17,343 nucleotides of DNA. It comes from WRIS01 sp050945135 (GTDB lineage Bacteria > Actinomycetota > Coriobacteriia > Coriobacteriales > Eggerthellaceae). Numbering within the stretch: position 1 is the stretch's first letter; the number at the start of each line of letters is the position of its first letter. Of this stretch, positions 10,983 through 17,290 are shown one piece after another. The position numbers and the translations under genes were made by a program. The notes beneath the pieces were generated by a model, which ran no database searches, had not been told where the DNA came from, and saw nothing but the letters and a program-made list of their open reading frames with translations. The DNA lies in the NCBI GenBank assembly GCA_050945135.1, contig JBMNSJ010000045.1, positions 1-17,343 on the forward strand, given 5' to 3'.

Positions 10983-11174
10983 ATGCAGGCATATAAAATC
11001 ATAGCTGCGCGAGTTAAAAAGATCGGAATCTCGAAAGCCGAACTTGGAAGACGAATTGGTCTAGACGATGAGCTCCTGCGCCGCTCCTTAGCAGGCACAA
11101 GAAAAATAAGTGCTGATGAATTCATCCTCTTATGTAACGAGCTCAATCTCGAGCTCTCAGATTTCAACGCATAG
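10983..11174 (+). CDS. small Cro-like helix-turn-helix protein
   Basis: This 63-aa protein is essentially one XRE-type HTH domain: MQAYKIIAARVKKIGISKAELGRRIG covers helices 1-3 (the turn falls at about residues 17-24), followed by LLRRSLAGTRKISADEF and a last helix ILLCNELNLEL. There is no dimerisation or peptidase domain. Its size and its position divergent from a CI-like S24 repressor match Cro/antirepressor-type partners, which compete for the same operators. The ATG at 10983 is preceded by AAGGGG (10973-10978). No operon partner follows closely: the next gene starts 250 nt away behind its own promoter-like element. The Cro-like role is inferred from size and layout. Confidence 0.82.
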   Translation: MQAYKIIAARVKKIGISKAELGRRIGLDDELLRRSLAGTRKISADEFILLCNELNLELSDFNA

Positions 11175-11423
11175 CTTTCGCGGGTAATCGCACACATTCT
11201 TCGAAATATAAGGCTCTCATTTCTTATTGCCCCTCGATGGGTATCTTCCCATTTCGAAAGTGGTGATTCTGCGCTTGAAAAAGAAAGTCGCAGCTCGAAG
11301 AAGTATAATACTGGTGGATAATTCTGTAATTATCCACATGGCATCTCGTGAGCACGCGACAACACGGATGAATACCATGCTATCGCAGAGTACCATACAG
11401 GTCAGAAACGGAGAGATGATTTA
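11175..11423 (+). other. intergenic region with promoter and small ORF
   Basis: Nothing recognisable as a protein domain lies here. An open frame from 11227 has no ribosome binding site. Its last 28 codons begin at the ATG at 11338 (MASREHATTRMNT...) and end at a TAG (11422-11424) that overlaps by one base the GTG start of the next gene; without a Shine-Dalgarno I do not call it a gene. The region contains the TATAAT/dyad element at 11304-11338. Confidence 0.45.
11304..11338 (+). promoter_or_regulatory. -10 box with adjacent perfect dyad and DnaA box
   Basis: A perfect TATAAT (11304-11309) is followed 4 nt later by a perfect 10-bp inverted repeat, GTGGATAATT (11314-11323) and AATTATCCAC (11328-11337), around the loop CTGT. 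The right arm with the next base gives TTATCCACA (11330-11338), the exact consensus DnaA box. The left arm read on the minus strand gives TTATCCACC, one mismatch from it. The predicted transcript would begin with the hairpin. The -35 is weak. Confidence 0.5.
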
Positions 11424-12026
11424 GTGAGTGAGACGGTTTTAGATAAAAGTGAATTGGCCGAAAAGGCTTTACAAGATACCAAAGTTCTCAACGAGTTGAT
11501 TGAAAATCTTTCAGGCGCATCGCGCCGCGTACGTCAAGTTTCTGCTTCGGCTCTCGGTATAGTTGCAAAAGAGAATCCTGCCTTATTAATCGAGCATGCT
11601 TCGTCATTTGTGGATGCCCTTAACCGCCCAGAAGCGCAAACACGATGGGAGTCCCTCGATGTTTTGACTGCGTGCATTAGCGTTGACTCGCGTGCGGTCG
11701 AGAAAGCCATCCCTGGCGCAGAAACTGCCTTATTCGATGAGGATAGCGGCCCTGTACGTCTTGCGGCTATGCGTTTCATCTGCAAATTTGCGGCAACTAC
11801 TCCTACGCGCTCTGAAAAGTTATGGCCTCTGATTGATGAGGGAATCCAATGCTATCACGGTGATTTGGAGTTCTCAGATATGCTCGTAGCTATAACAGAG
11901 TTCTCGCTCGGGAAAATTGCTCCCTCAGCTAAAGAAGCTTTGGCGGAGCGTATGAAGTTTGATGCCGAGAACGGAAAGGGAAGCTTGCGTCGTAAAGCAC
12001 AAGTAATCGTTGCAAACGTAAGCTAG
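11424..12026 (+). CDS. conserved hypothetical, HEAT-like helical repeat protein
   Basis: This 200-aa soluble protein has no signal peptide or membrane segment. Its helices alternate in a HEAT/armadillo-like way: LIENLSGASRRVRQVSASALGIVAKENPALL (about 25-55), FVDALNRPEAQTRWESLDVLTACISVD (about 62-88), and ALFDEDSGPVRLAAMRFICKFAATTP (about 102-127). The motif of a proline or aspartate followed by V-R-x-x-A is typical of such repeats, which serve as protein-binding scaffolds. The start is GTG at 11424 with GGAGAG 8 nt upstream. It lies downstream of the DnaA-box promoter. The specific function is not recognised. Confidence 0.72.
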   Translation: MSETVLDKSELAEKALQDTKVLNELIENLSGASRRVRQVSASALGIVAKENPALLIEHASSFVDALNRPEAQTRWESLDVLTACISVDSRAVEKAIPGAETALFDEDSGPVRLAAMRFICKFAATTPTRSEKLWPLIDEGIQCYHGDLEFSDMLVAITEFSLGKIAPSAKEALAERMKFDAENGKGSLRRKAQVIVANVS

Positions 12027-12090
12027 TCAAAAGACAACATATAGTTACGAAGAAATCCGTTAACTTACAAGCGTTCAGGTTAATCTACGA

Positions 12091-12096
12091 TACAAT
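12091..12096 (+). promoter_or_regulatory. candidate -10 box for the large membrane protein gene
   Basis: TACAAT lies 43 nt before the GTG start, but no good -35 is seen at 16-18 nt. Just upstream, ATCTACGA (12084-12091) equals the left half of operator O3, probably by chance. Confidence 0.3.
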
Positions 12097-12138
12097 GAGC
12101 CGAATCACTTTTGTATGCATTTGAGGAGAGGTTTCATT

Positions 12139-14133
12139 GTGGCTAAACAGAATTCAGGAATAGATTCCTTGCTTGATGCTCTTAAGCAATCCGGTGTTGA
12201 TTTTGAGCGAGGAGATAATCCTTTTGGTGCTAAGGAGACAGGCTACGATTCCGACGAAGGAAGTGCCGGTTCAGCAGGGGGAGGAGCAAGGCGTCCTCCC
12301 GTGGGAAGAGAATTTAACTTTTCTGAGCAGATGGCCTCGTGGGGAAAACGCGCCCTCATTATCCTTGCTATAGTGCTTATACTCATAGGTTTGTTTTGCT
12401 ACTGGTGGTTCCATCCGCCTATCAATATTCATAGTGTTGACTTTTGGTATTTCATTACCATCTTCATTTTGTTGCCTATATTTTTGGTCTTGTGGGCTCG
12501 CTCGCAGGCGTACAAAAAAGGAAGCGCAAAGGTTACGCAAAGTGATAGCAAGGCAAAAACGTTTAAATGGCTATCCTATGTTCCAGTTTTTGTGGTGGCT
12601 CTTGGCGTGGTTGGCGCGATTGCTTCAGCCGCCTTCTTTCCAGGAAACGCAGAGAAGTATGCAACCATCCTAGAAACCGACACCTTGGACTTTGCCGAAG
12701 ATATCAAAGAGGTTGACTACAATGAAATTCCTATTATCGACCACGATTCTGCTGCTTTGCTTGGCAATCGTGCAATGGGTTCAATCCCTGAATATGTAAG
12801 TCAGTTTGAGATATCCGACCTTTATAGTCAGATAAATTATAAGGAAGCGCCGGTAAGGGTAAGCCCCTTGGGTTATGCAGACATCTTTAAGTGGTGGGCA
12901 AACCGTGAGGCTGGCATACCGGCATATGCTTTAGTTAACATGACCTCGCAGGATACCGAAATTGTGCGCCTGGGAGACAAGGCTATTCATTACTCGGAGT
13001 CAGAGCCTCTCGTGCGAAATATCGATCGTCATGTACAGCTCAGCTATCCTTTCTACATGTTTGAACAGAAGTCTTTCGAGATTGATGACGAAGGAAATCC
13101 GTGGTGGATTTGTCCTGTCAAGGAATTCACAATTGGTCTATTTGGTGGTCAAACAATTTCTCGCGTGGTGCTTTGTGATGCTGCTTCAGGAGAGACCATC
13201 GATATCCCTGTTGAAGAGTGCCCCCAATGGGTAGACCGCGTCTATCCGGCAGAGCTCTTAGTTGCGCAGTATAACTGGAGTGGCGCCTATTCAAGTGGAT
13301 GGCTTAACTCGTGGCTCGGACAATCGAGTGTTGTCCAAACAACTCCTGGAACCAATGGCCAGCTCGGGTATAACTACATTGCAAAAGATGATGATGTCTG
13401 GATGTATTCCGGCGTTACATCCGCAACTGCAGATAACTCTATCGTAGGCTTTGTGCTGGTAAATCAGCGTACGGCTGAATCGCATTTCTATTCCGTATCA
13501 GGTGCAACAGAAGATTCTGCGATGAGCTCAGCAGAGGGACAGGTTCAGCACTTGAGATATAACGCCACCTTCCCGATATTAATCAATATCGATGGTCAGC
13601 CAACATACTTCATGGCGCTGAAAGACGATGCGGGCTTGGTAAAAATGTTTGCGATGCTCGATATCCAGCGTTATCAGAACGTAGCTGTAGGAGATACCGT
13701 TGCAGGCACGCAAGAGACTTATGTTCGTCTCTTGGCAACCAACGGCGTAGTTGATGAAAACGCAGAAGGCGCGGTGTTCTCAACAGTCGATGGAGTAATT
13801 GCCACCATGGCCCAGGCGGTGATTGATGGCAACACGCACTTCTATGTACGTCTTGAAGGTGACAGCACGGTTTACGACTTCGTTTTGCCAGGATTGCTTA
13901 ACGTTGTTGGTTATGGCGTAGGCGATAGAATTACCTTTACCTATCTAGAGTCTGATCCAATTAGCGTCGCTCAAAAGATTACCTCGGATTTCCCTGTGTC
14001 GGGAGATGCCGCTAACGCTCCTACAATTTCTGAAGGAGCAGAAGAAGGAAAATCTGCTGAAGCGTCAAGCGAAAAGGCAGGCGATGAGACAAAGAACACT
14101 ACTGAGGAGAGTGGTTCTTCAAACCAGAGTTAG
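12139..14133 (+). CDS. large membrane protein of unknown function, three TM segments
   Basis: This 664-aa protein starts with a polar, Gly/Ser-rich cytoplasmic stretch (1-70). Three hydrophobic helices follow: about 71-91 (RALIILAIVLILIGLFCYWW), 100-120 (VDFWYFITIFILLPIFLVLW) and 144-167 (WLSYVPVFVVALGVVGAIAS). A soluble domain of about 430 residues comes next (about 170-600), rich in aromatic and beta-type sequence, and then an acidic, low-complexity Ser/Glu/Thr tail (about 620-664). By the positive-inside rule the large domain is probably extracytoplasmic. I do not recognise a catalytic motif. The start was taken as GTG at 12139 (MAKQNSGIDSLL), since GAGGAGAG precedes it by about 8 nt; the ATG at 12115 has no ribosome binding site. 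The translation is continuous across its full length with no frameshift. Confidence 0.8.
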   Translation: MAKQNSGIDSLLDALKQSGVDFERGDNPFGAKETGYDSDEGSAGSAGGGARRPPVGREFNFSEQMASWGKRALIILAIVLILIGLFCYWWFHPPINIHSVDFWYFITIFILLPIFLVLWARSQAYKKGSAKVTQSDSKAKTFKWLSYVPVFVVALGVVGAIASAAFFPGNAEKYATILETDTLDFAEDIKEVDYNEIPIIDHDSAALLGNRAMGSIPEYVSQFEISDLYSQINYKEAPVRVSPLGYADIFKWWANREAGIPAYALVNMTSQDTEIVRLGDKAIHYSESEPLVRNIDRHVQLSYPFYMFEQKSFEIDDEGNPWWICPVKEFTIGLFGGQTISRVVLCDAASGETIDIPVEECPQWVDRVYPAELLVAQYNWSGAYSSGWLNSWLGQSSVVQTTPGTNGQLGYNYIAKDDDVWMYSGVTSATADNSIVGFVLVNQRTAESHFYSVSGATEDSAMSSAEGQVQHLRYNATFPILINIDGQPTYFMALKDDAGLVKMFAMLDIQRYQNVAVGDTVAGTQETYVRLLATNGVVDENAEGAVFSTVDGVIATMAQAVIDGNTHFYVRLEGDSTVYDFVLPGLLNVVGYGVGDRITFTYLESDPISVAQKITSDFPVSGDAANAPTISEGAEEGKSAEASSEKAGDETKNTTEESGSSNQS

Positions 14134-14171
14134 TACAATGTGCGGATGAAAGCTTTTCTTTTTGAGATTGC

Positions 14172-14199
14172 TTGACATCACTTGTGTTTTGCTTAGAAT
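14172..14199 (+). promoter_or_regulatory. promoter of the rplJ-rplL operon
   Basis: A perfect -35 TTGACA (14172-14177) and a -10 TAGAAT (14194-14199) are separated by 16 nt, the best sigma70-type promoter in the window. The predicted start is about 14206, giving a leader of about 205 nt. Confidence 0.8.
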
Positions 14200-14205
14200 G
14201 AACAG

Positions 14206-14411
14206 GCTATGTAAATAGTTCCGCTGCCCAAGACAGCCGGTACCGAAAGGTTTAATCGCGAAAGCGGCCTGCCGAGGTGGTCTGTAATACTTGATTGGTG
14301 TTGCGACCCCTGCGTCTTTGTTGAGCGGGGGTCGCTTTCTTTTTCGAAAGCGTAGGGCCCTTCCCTGACCTGTCGGGGCGGAACCAGAAACTTTTGAAAA
14401 GGAGGTGTACG
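14206..14411 (+). ncRNA. ribosomal protein L10 leader
   Basis: The leader before rplJ contains the conserved L10-leader blocks: CCAAGACAGCCGG near 14228-14240, an AAGGTTTAAT-type loop, and CCTGCCGAGGTGG near 14268-14280. The L10(L12)4 complex binds this RNA and down-regulates its own operon. An intrinsic-terminator-like hairpin follows it, so control here is probably by premature termination. The leader assignment is from recognisable conserved blocks, not a covariance search. Confidence 0.8.
14303..14345 (+). terminator. attenuator hairpin in the L10 leader
   Basis: GCGACCCC (14303-14310) pairs perfectly with GGGGTCGC (14328-14335), and TTTCTTTTT follows directly. Being 67 nt before the rplJ start and inside the leader, it fits a conditional terminator controlled by L10(L12)4 binding. 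Confidence 0.78.
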
Positions 14412-14933
14412 ATGCCAAACGTTCATAACCAAGAAACGGTAGCAAAGATCAAAGAAGACCTTGAAGGAATTGGGGCTCTTTGGGTTGTCGACTATCGCGG
14501 ACTTTCTGTAAAAGAAATCCAGGTTCTTAGATCTCAAATTCGCGAGGCAGATGCATCCATGAAGGTGTACAAAAACACTCTCATGCATCTTGCTTTGGCA
14601 GAGATGGATTTACCAAACCTCGATGCAATTCTTGAAGGTCCTTCTGCATTCGTTTTTGCTGGTGAAGATCCTGTTGCTTCTGCGAAAGCTCTTAAAGATT
14701 TCGCGAAGGGTAACGATAATCTCGCCATTAAGGGCGGCATGATGGACGGCGCGTTTCTCGATGTGGCGCAAGTTGAAGCGGTTGCTTCTCTGCCATCTCG
14801 CGAAGAGCTTATCGCCAAACTTCTCGGTACAATCAACAATCCGATGTCTCAGATTGTTCGTGTTCTCAATGGACCAATGGAAGCTTTTGCACGTTGTGTT
14901 TCTCAAATCGGAGAACAAAAACCTGCAGCTTAG
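14412..14933 (+). CDS. rplJ: 50S ribosomal protein L10
   Basis: This 173-aa protein anchors the L7/L12 dimers on the large subunit to form the factor-recruiting stalk. The family pattern is clear: the N-terminal domain (VVDYRGLSVKEIQVLRSQIR at about 26-45, YKNTL at about 53-57, EGPSAFVF at about 74-81) binds 23S rRNA. The C-terminal helix that docks L12 dimers is seen in ELIAKLLGTINNPMSQIVRV and following residues. The start is the ATG at 14412 (MPNVHNQET), placed by a perfect AAAAGGAGGTG. An ATG six codons upstream lies before that site and was rejected. rplL follows after 87 nt. Confidence 0.96.
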   Translation: MPNVHNQETVAKIKEDLEGIGALWVVDYRGLSVKEIQVLRSQIREADASMKVYKNTLMHLALAEMDLPNLDAILEGPSAFVFAGEDPVASAKALKDFAKGNDNLAIKGGMMDGAFLDVAQVEAVASLPSREELIAKLLGTINNPMSQIVRVLNGPMEAFARCVSQIGEQKPAA

Positions 14934-15020
14934 TAGCTGCTTGATGGCGGCATAAAAAGCCGCTTAAACGTTAATTACTACTGCCAAAAGAAATGGCAGA
15001 ACTATGAAAAGGAGTCAATA
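14934..15020 (+). promoter_or_regulatory. rplJ-rplL intergenic region with two hairpins
   Basis: Two short perfect hairpins lie in tandem: GCGGC/GCCGC (14947-14963, 7-nt loop) and CTGCCA/TGGCAG (14981-14999, 7-nt loop). Neither has a U-tract, so transcription should continue into rplL. The rplL ribosome binding site AAAAGGAG is at 15007-15014. Confidence 0.55.
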
Positions 15021-15401
15021 ATGGCTGTTACTCGTGAAGAAATTGTAGAAGCATTAAAAGCAATGCCTGCTCTCGAGCTTTCTGAGCTCGTTAAGGAACT
15101 TGAGGAAGTATTCGGCGTATCTGCTGCTGCTCCTGTTGCAGTTGCTGCTGCACCTGCTGCTGGTGGAGATGCTGGCGCTGCTGAAGAGAAGAGCGATTTC
15201 GACGTTGTTCTCGAAGGCTTTGGCGACAACAAGATTGCTGTTATCAAGACTGTTCGTGAGATCACCGGTCTTGGTCTTAAAGAGGCTAAAGAGCTCGTTG
15301 AGGGCGCTCCTGCTCCTGTTCAGGAAGGTGTTGCTAAAGACAAGGCTGAAGAGCTTAAGGCTAAACTCGAAGAGGCTGGCGCTGCTGTAACCTTGAAGTA
15401 A
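15021..15401 (+). CDS. rplL: 50S ribosomal protein L7/L12
   Basis: This 126-aa stalk protein is present as dimers bound to L10 and recruits and stimulates GTPase translation factors. The N-terminal dimerisation region (about 4-33, EEIVEALKAMPALELSELVK) is followed by an Ala/Gly/Pro hinge (about 34-56, rich in AAAP) and the C-terminal domain (57-126) with the conserved IKTVREITGLGLKEAKELVE stretch that contacts elongation factors. Strong preference for GCT, GTT and CTT codons fits high expression. The ATG at 15021 follows AAAAGGAG. A terminator lies 54 nt downstream, closing the operon. Confidence 0.98.
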   Translation: MAVTREEIVEALKAMPALELSELVKELEEVFGVSAAAPVAVAAAPAAGGDAGAAEEKSDFDVVLEGFGDNKIAVIKTVREITGLGLKEAKELVEGAPAPVQEGVAKDKAEELKAKLEEAGAAVTLK

Positions 15402-15455
15402 TCTGGTTTCACATGCAGAGGTGTAGTTGTTCTAATTACGCCTTGGAAACGATTC

Positions 15456-15485
15456 AAATGAGGAGGCTTATGCCTCCTCATTTTT
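15456..15485 (+). terminator. intrinsic terminator after rplL
   Basis: A perfect 12-bp stem, AAATGAGGAGGC (15456-15467) with GCCTCCTCATTT (15472-15483), around a TTAT loop runs into TTTTT. It is the strongest terminator in the window. The A-rich 5' side means it could also work for transcripts entering from the right. Confidence 0.93.
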
Positions 15486-15538
15486 CTGTATAGTTGCAGA
15501 TGGGTGTGCAACAAATTAGACCTATGGAGGTTGGATGC

Positions 15539-16795
15539 ATGCAAATTAGTTATTACTCGGCAGCCTGGAACGACATAAAGAACAGCCCTGGCTGGGTTGG
15601 AAAAATGTTTCTCCTTGCGCTGATTTCACTCATACCTATTTTTGGGCAGATTGTTGTCTTTGGTTATTTGTATGGTTGGGCTCGCGATATTGCCTGGCGA
15701 ATACAGGGACCAATGCCTAAACATATTTTTGGCAATGAAGATGGAAAACTCTATAGCCGCGGTTTCTTTATTCTGGTTCTTGGATTGGTTTTCGGTATCG
15801 TTCTTGGAATTCTATCCCTTATCATGCTTTTTGCTTTCGGTGGTGGGATTGCTGCTGCAGCTCTCGGAGATTCGTCTTCGATAGGTGCTGTTGGAGTATT
15901 CCTTCTCGTGGGGGGCATCCTCGCGATTTTAGTTGGGATCCTCGGCCTTGCATCAGTCTTCTTCTTGTGGGTAGGCTATATGCGAATAAGTATTTATGGG
16001 CGACTATCTGCTGGTTTTCAACTAAAGAAAATTTGGAAGATGCTGCGCAAAGACTTCTTCGGAATTGTCAAAATATTCGGAATGGTTTTGCTATTAAGTA
16101 TTATTATCGGCATCATCATTCAGGTGGTATCAACGCTGGTAACTCTTGTTTTTGGCGTGAGTCTCGCAAGCTTTTATAGTATCTTCTATGGCTCAGCCAC
16201 GGTATCTTCAACTATCGCAGACTTAGCTACGAGCGGTATCGTTCTCTTTCTCTTCTTTGTTGTATATTATCTCGAAATGGTCGTCATGATGTGGGTAAGC
16301 ACAATGAGCATTCGTGCTTTAGGCTACTGGACCCAACAGTTTGATGTTCCAAATTGGCGTGGCCAAGATGATCCCATGCCCTTTGAGGTATCACAAGCAT
16401 ATCCCGCTCCCCAGGCTGGTGCTCAATACTACCAGCAAACCCCTCAGGGAGCTCATTCGTATACACAAGCACCGCAAGGCGCGCAGGTTCCGCCCACACA
16501 AGCTTATCCCGGGCAAACCTACCCCCAGCCACAGGCGCCACAACAAGCTCCACCCGTGCAGGTAGCTCCTGCCCAAACCCCGCCTGTGCAAACACCTTCC
16601 TCTGAAGGCGTCCACCAACCACCCATAGAGCAGGCGGCGGCAACAGATTCTCCTTCCCACACAAACGAAGGTGCCGATACGCAAGCAGAGATTCCTCAAG
16701 CCGCAGATGAGGCAAGGCCTAGCGAAGAGTCACAAGCCCCGAGTGATGTCTCGCAGACCGAAGAACCTCAGAGTCCAGGCGAAAACAAGTCTTAA
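15539..16795 (+). CDS. DUF4013-like membrane protein with Pro/Gln-rich tail
   Basis: This 418-aa protein has a multi-helix membrane part in residues 1-262 and a hydrophilic disordered tail in 280-418. The N-terminal YSAAWNDIKNSPGWVGKMF, then SLIPIFGQIVVFGYLYGWARDI, resembles the DUF4013 family of unknown function. Hydrophobic segments fall near 24-45, 77-106, 115-148, 174-210 and 233-258. The tail is rich in Pro, Gln and Ala (QAPQQAPPVQ type), turning acidic toward the C terminus (EEPQSPGENKS). The start is the ATG at 15539, with GGAGG 8 nt upstream; earlier in-frame ATGs lack that spacing. The gene stands alone between two hairpin structures. Family assignment is by memory of the N-terminal pattern. 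Confidence 0.8.
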   Translation: MQISYYSAAWNDIKNSPGWVGKMFLLALISLIPIFGQIVVFGYLYGWARDIAWRIQGPMPKHIFGNEDGKLYSRGFFILVLGLVFGIVLGILSLIMLFAFGGGIAAAALGDSSSIGAVGVFLLVGGILAILVGILGLASVFFLWVGYMRISIYGRLSAGFQLKKIWKMLRKDFFGIVKIFGMVLLLSIIIGIIIQVVSTLVTLVFGVSLASFYSIFYGSATVSSTIADLATSGIVLFLFFVVYYLEMVVMMWVSTMSIRALGYWTQQFDVPNWRGQDDPMPFEVSQAYPAPQAGAQYYQQTPQGAHSYTQAPQGAQVPPTQAYPGQTYPQPQAPQQAPPVQVAPAQTPPVQTPSSEGVHQPPIEQAAATDSPSHTNEGADTQAEIPQAADEARPSEESQAPSDVSQTEEPQSPGENKS

Positions 16796-16817
16796 TGCTC
16801 TGATGCAGCGAGCATGA

Positions 16818-16845
16818 GAAAGGCCGGGAGTATTCTCGGCCTTTC
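16818..16845 (+). terminator. hairpin terminator after the DUF4013-like gene
   Basis: The stem GAAAGGCCG (16818-16826) with CGGCCTTTC (16837-16845) extends inward by three more pairs to a 4-nt loop. It lies 22 nt past the stop codon. The tail TTTCGCGTT is only weakly U-rich, so termination strength is uncertain. Confidence 0.65.
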
Positions 16846-16939
16846 GCGTTGAAGGGCTAGATTGCTCGTGCGACTTTCTTTGACTTGCAGAAAATAGTGC
16901 TACCTTGGCTTGTTTGCATGATTTTTGGAAGAAAAAGCG

Positions 16940-17071
16940 CTTCGCTTGTAGATTCTGGGCCCTCCTGATGAATTCTTTGAGCTTGGGCAAAAGGTGGTCA
17001 AGTCTGACCAGGCGTTACTCTTGCACAGGACTTGCGCAGGTGGCTCGAAGCCCCAGATTTTGCAAGCGAAG
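16940..17071. repeat. large imperfect inverted-repeat element, copy 2
   Basis: Arms 16940-16960 and 17050-17071 pair at about 20 positions including two G-U, with the core CTTCGCTTG/CAAGCGAAG perfect. The interior holds a perfect hairpin TGGTCA-AGTC-TGACCA (16995-17010). Compared with 4602-4749 in the same orientation, shared blocks occur in the same order: CGCTTG[CT]A, TTCT[TG]GG, TTTGAGC or TTTTTGAGC, ACCAGG, CTTGC, TTTGCAAGCGAA. It is interpreted as a second, diverged copy of that element. Confidence 0.6.
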
Positions 17072-17190
17072 ACACTTTCGTGCCACAGGAGAAGCAATTC
17101 GCCCAATATAGTTGGGAGAGGCAAAGCAAAAGCTAAGCCGCGCAGACGCGGACACATCGAGGCTCGTGCAATATGTGCCCTGCTTGGTAC

Positions 17191-17230
17191 ATATCCAGTT
17201 AAAAAACGCCGTTAGTTTGAAACTGGATAT
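17191..17230. promoter_or_regulatory. 10-bp dyad upstream of the last gene
   Basis: ATATCCAGTT (17191-17200) and AACTGGATAT (17221-17230) are perfect inverted copies 20 nt apart. AAAC (17204-17207) and GTTT (17215-17218) can extend the pairing. It lies 61 nt before the start of the final gene and could be an operator pair or a leader hairpin. No U-tract follows. Confidence 0.45.
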
Positions 17231-17290
17231 CAATACCTTGATTTAGGGATATTATTTATGCTTCAAAGTATTCGCTCTGGGAGGGGCAGC

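Larger units (their letters stand above)
16846..17290. other. gene-free interval with structured repeats
   Basis: About 445 nt without a convincing gene. Frames exist on both strands across it, including a basic C-terminal stretch read rightward to 17215, but none has a ribosome binding site or known domain, and they run through the inverted repeat, which explains their openness. Notable items are the inverted-repeat element at 16940-17071 and the 10-bp dyad at 17191-17230. Confidence 0.5.

Noticed and set aside
11304..11338. Origin of replication suggested by DnaA boxes
   Set aside because: Only one consensus box and its inverted near-copy are present, with no cluster, AT-rich unwinding region or dnaA/dnaN neighbours; a promoter operator is more likely.
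12084..12091. ATCTACGA half-site upstream of the large membrane protein gene, equal to half of operator O3
   Set aside because: Only one half of the dyad is present; an 8-bp match is expected by chance often enough that regulation by the switch is not supported.
16994..17215. 73-aa rightward ORF with a basic C-terminus
   Set aside because: It starts inside the repeat element without a ribosome binding site and matches no family I recognise; not supported as a gene.
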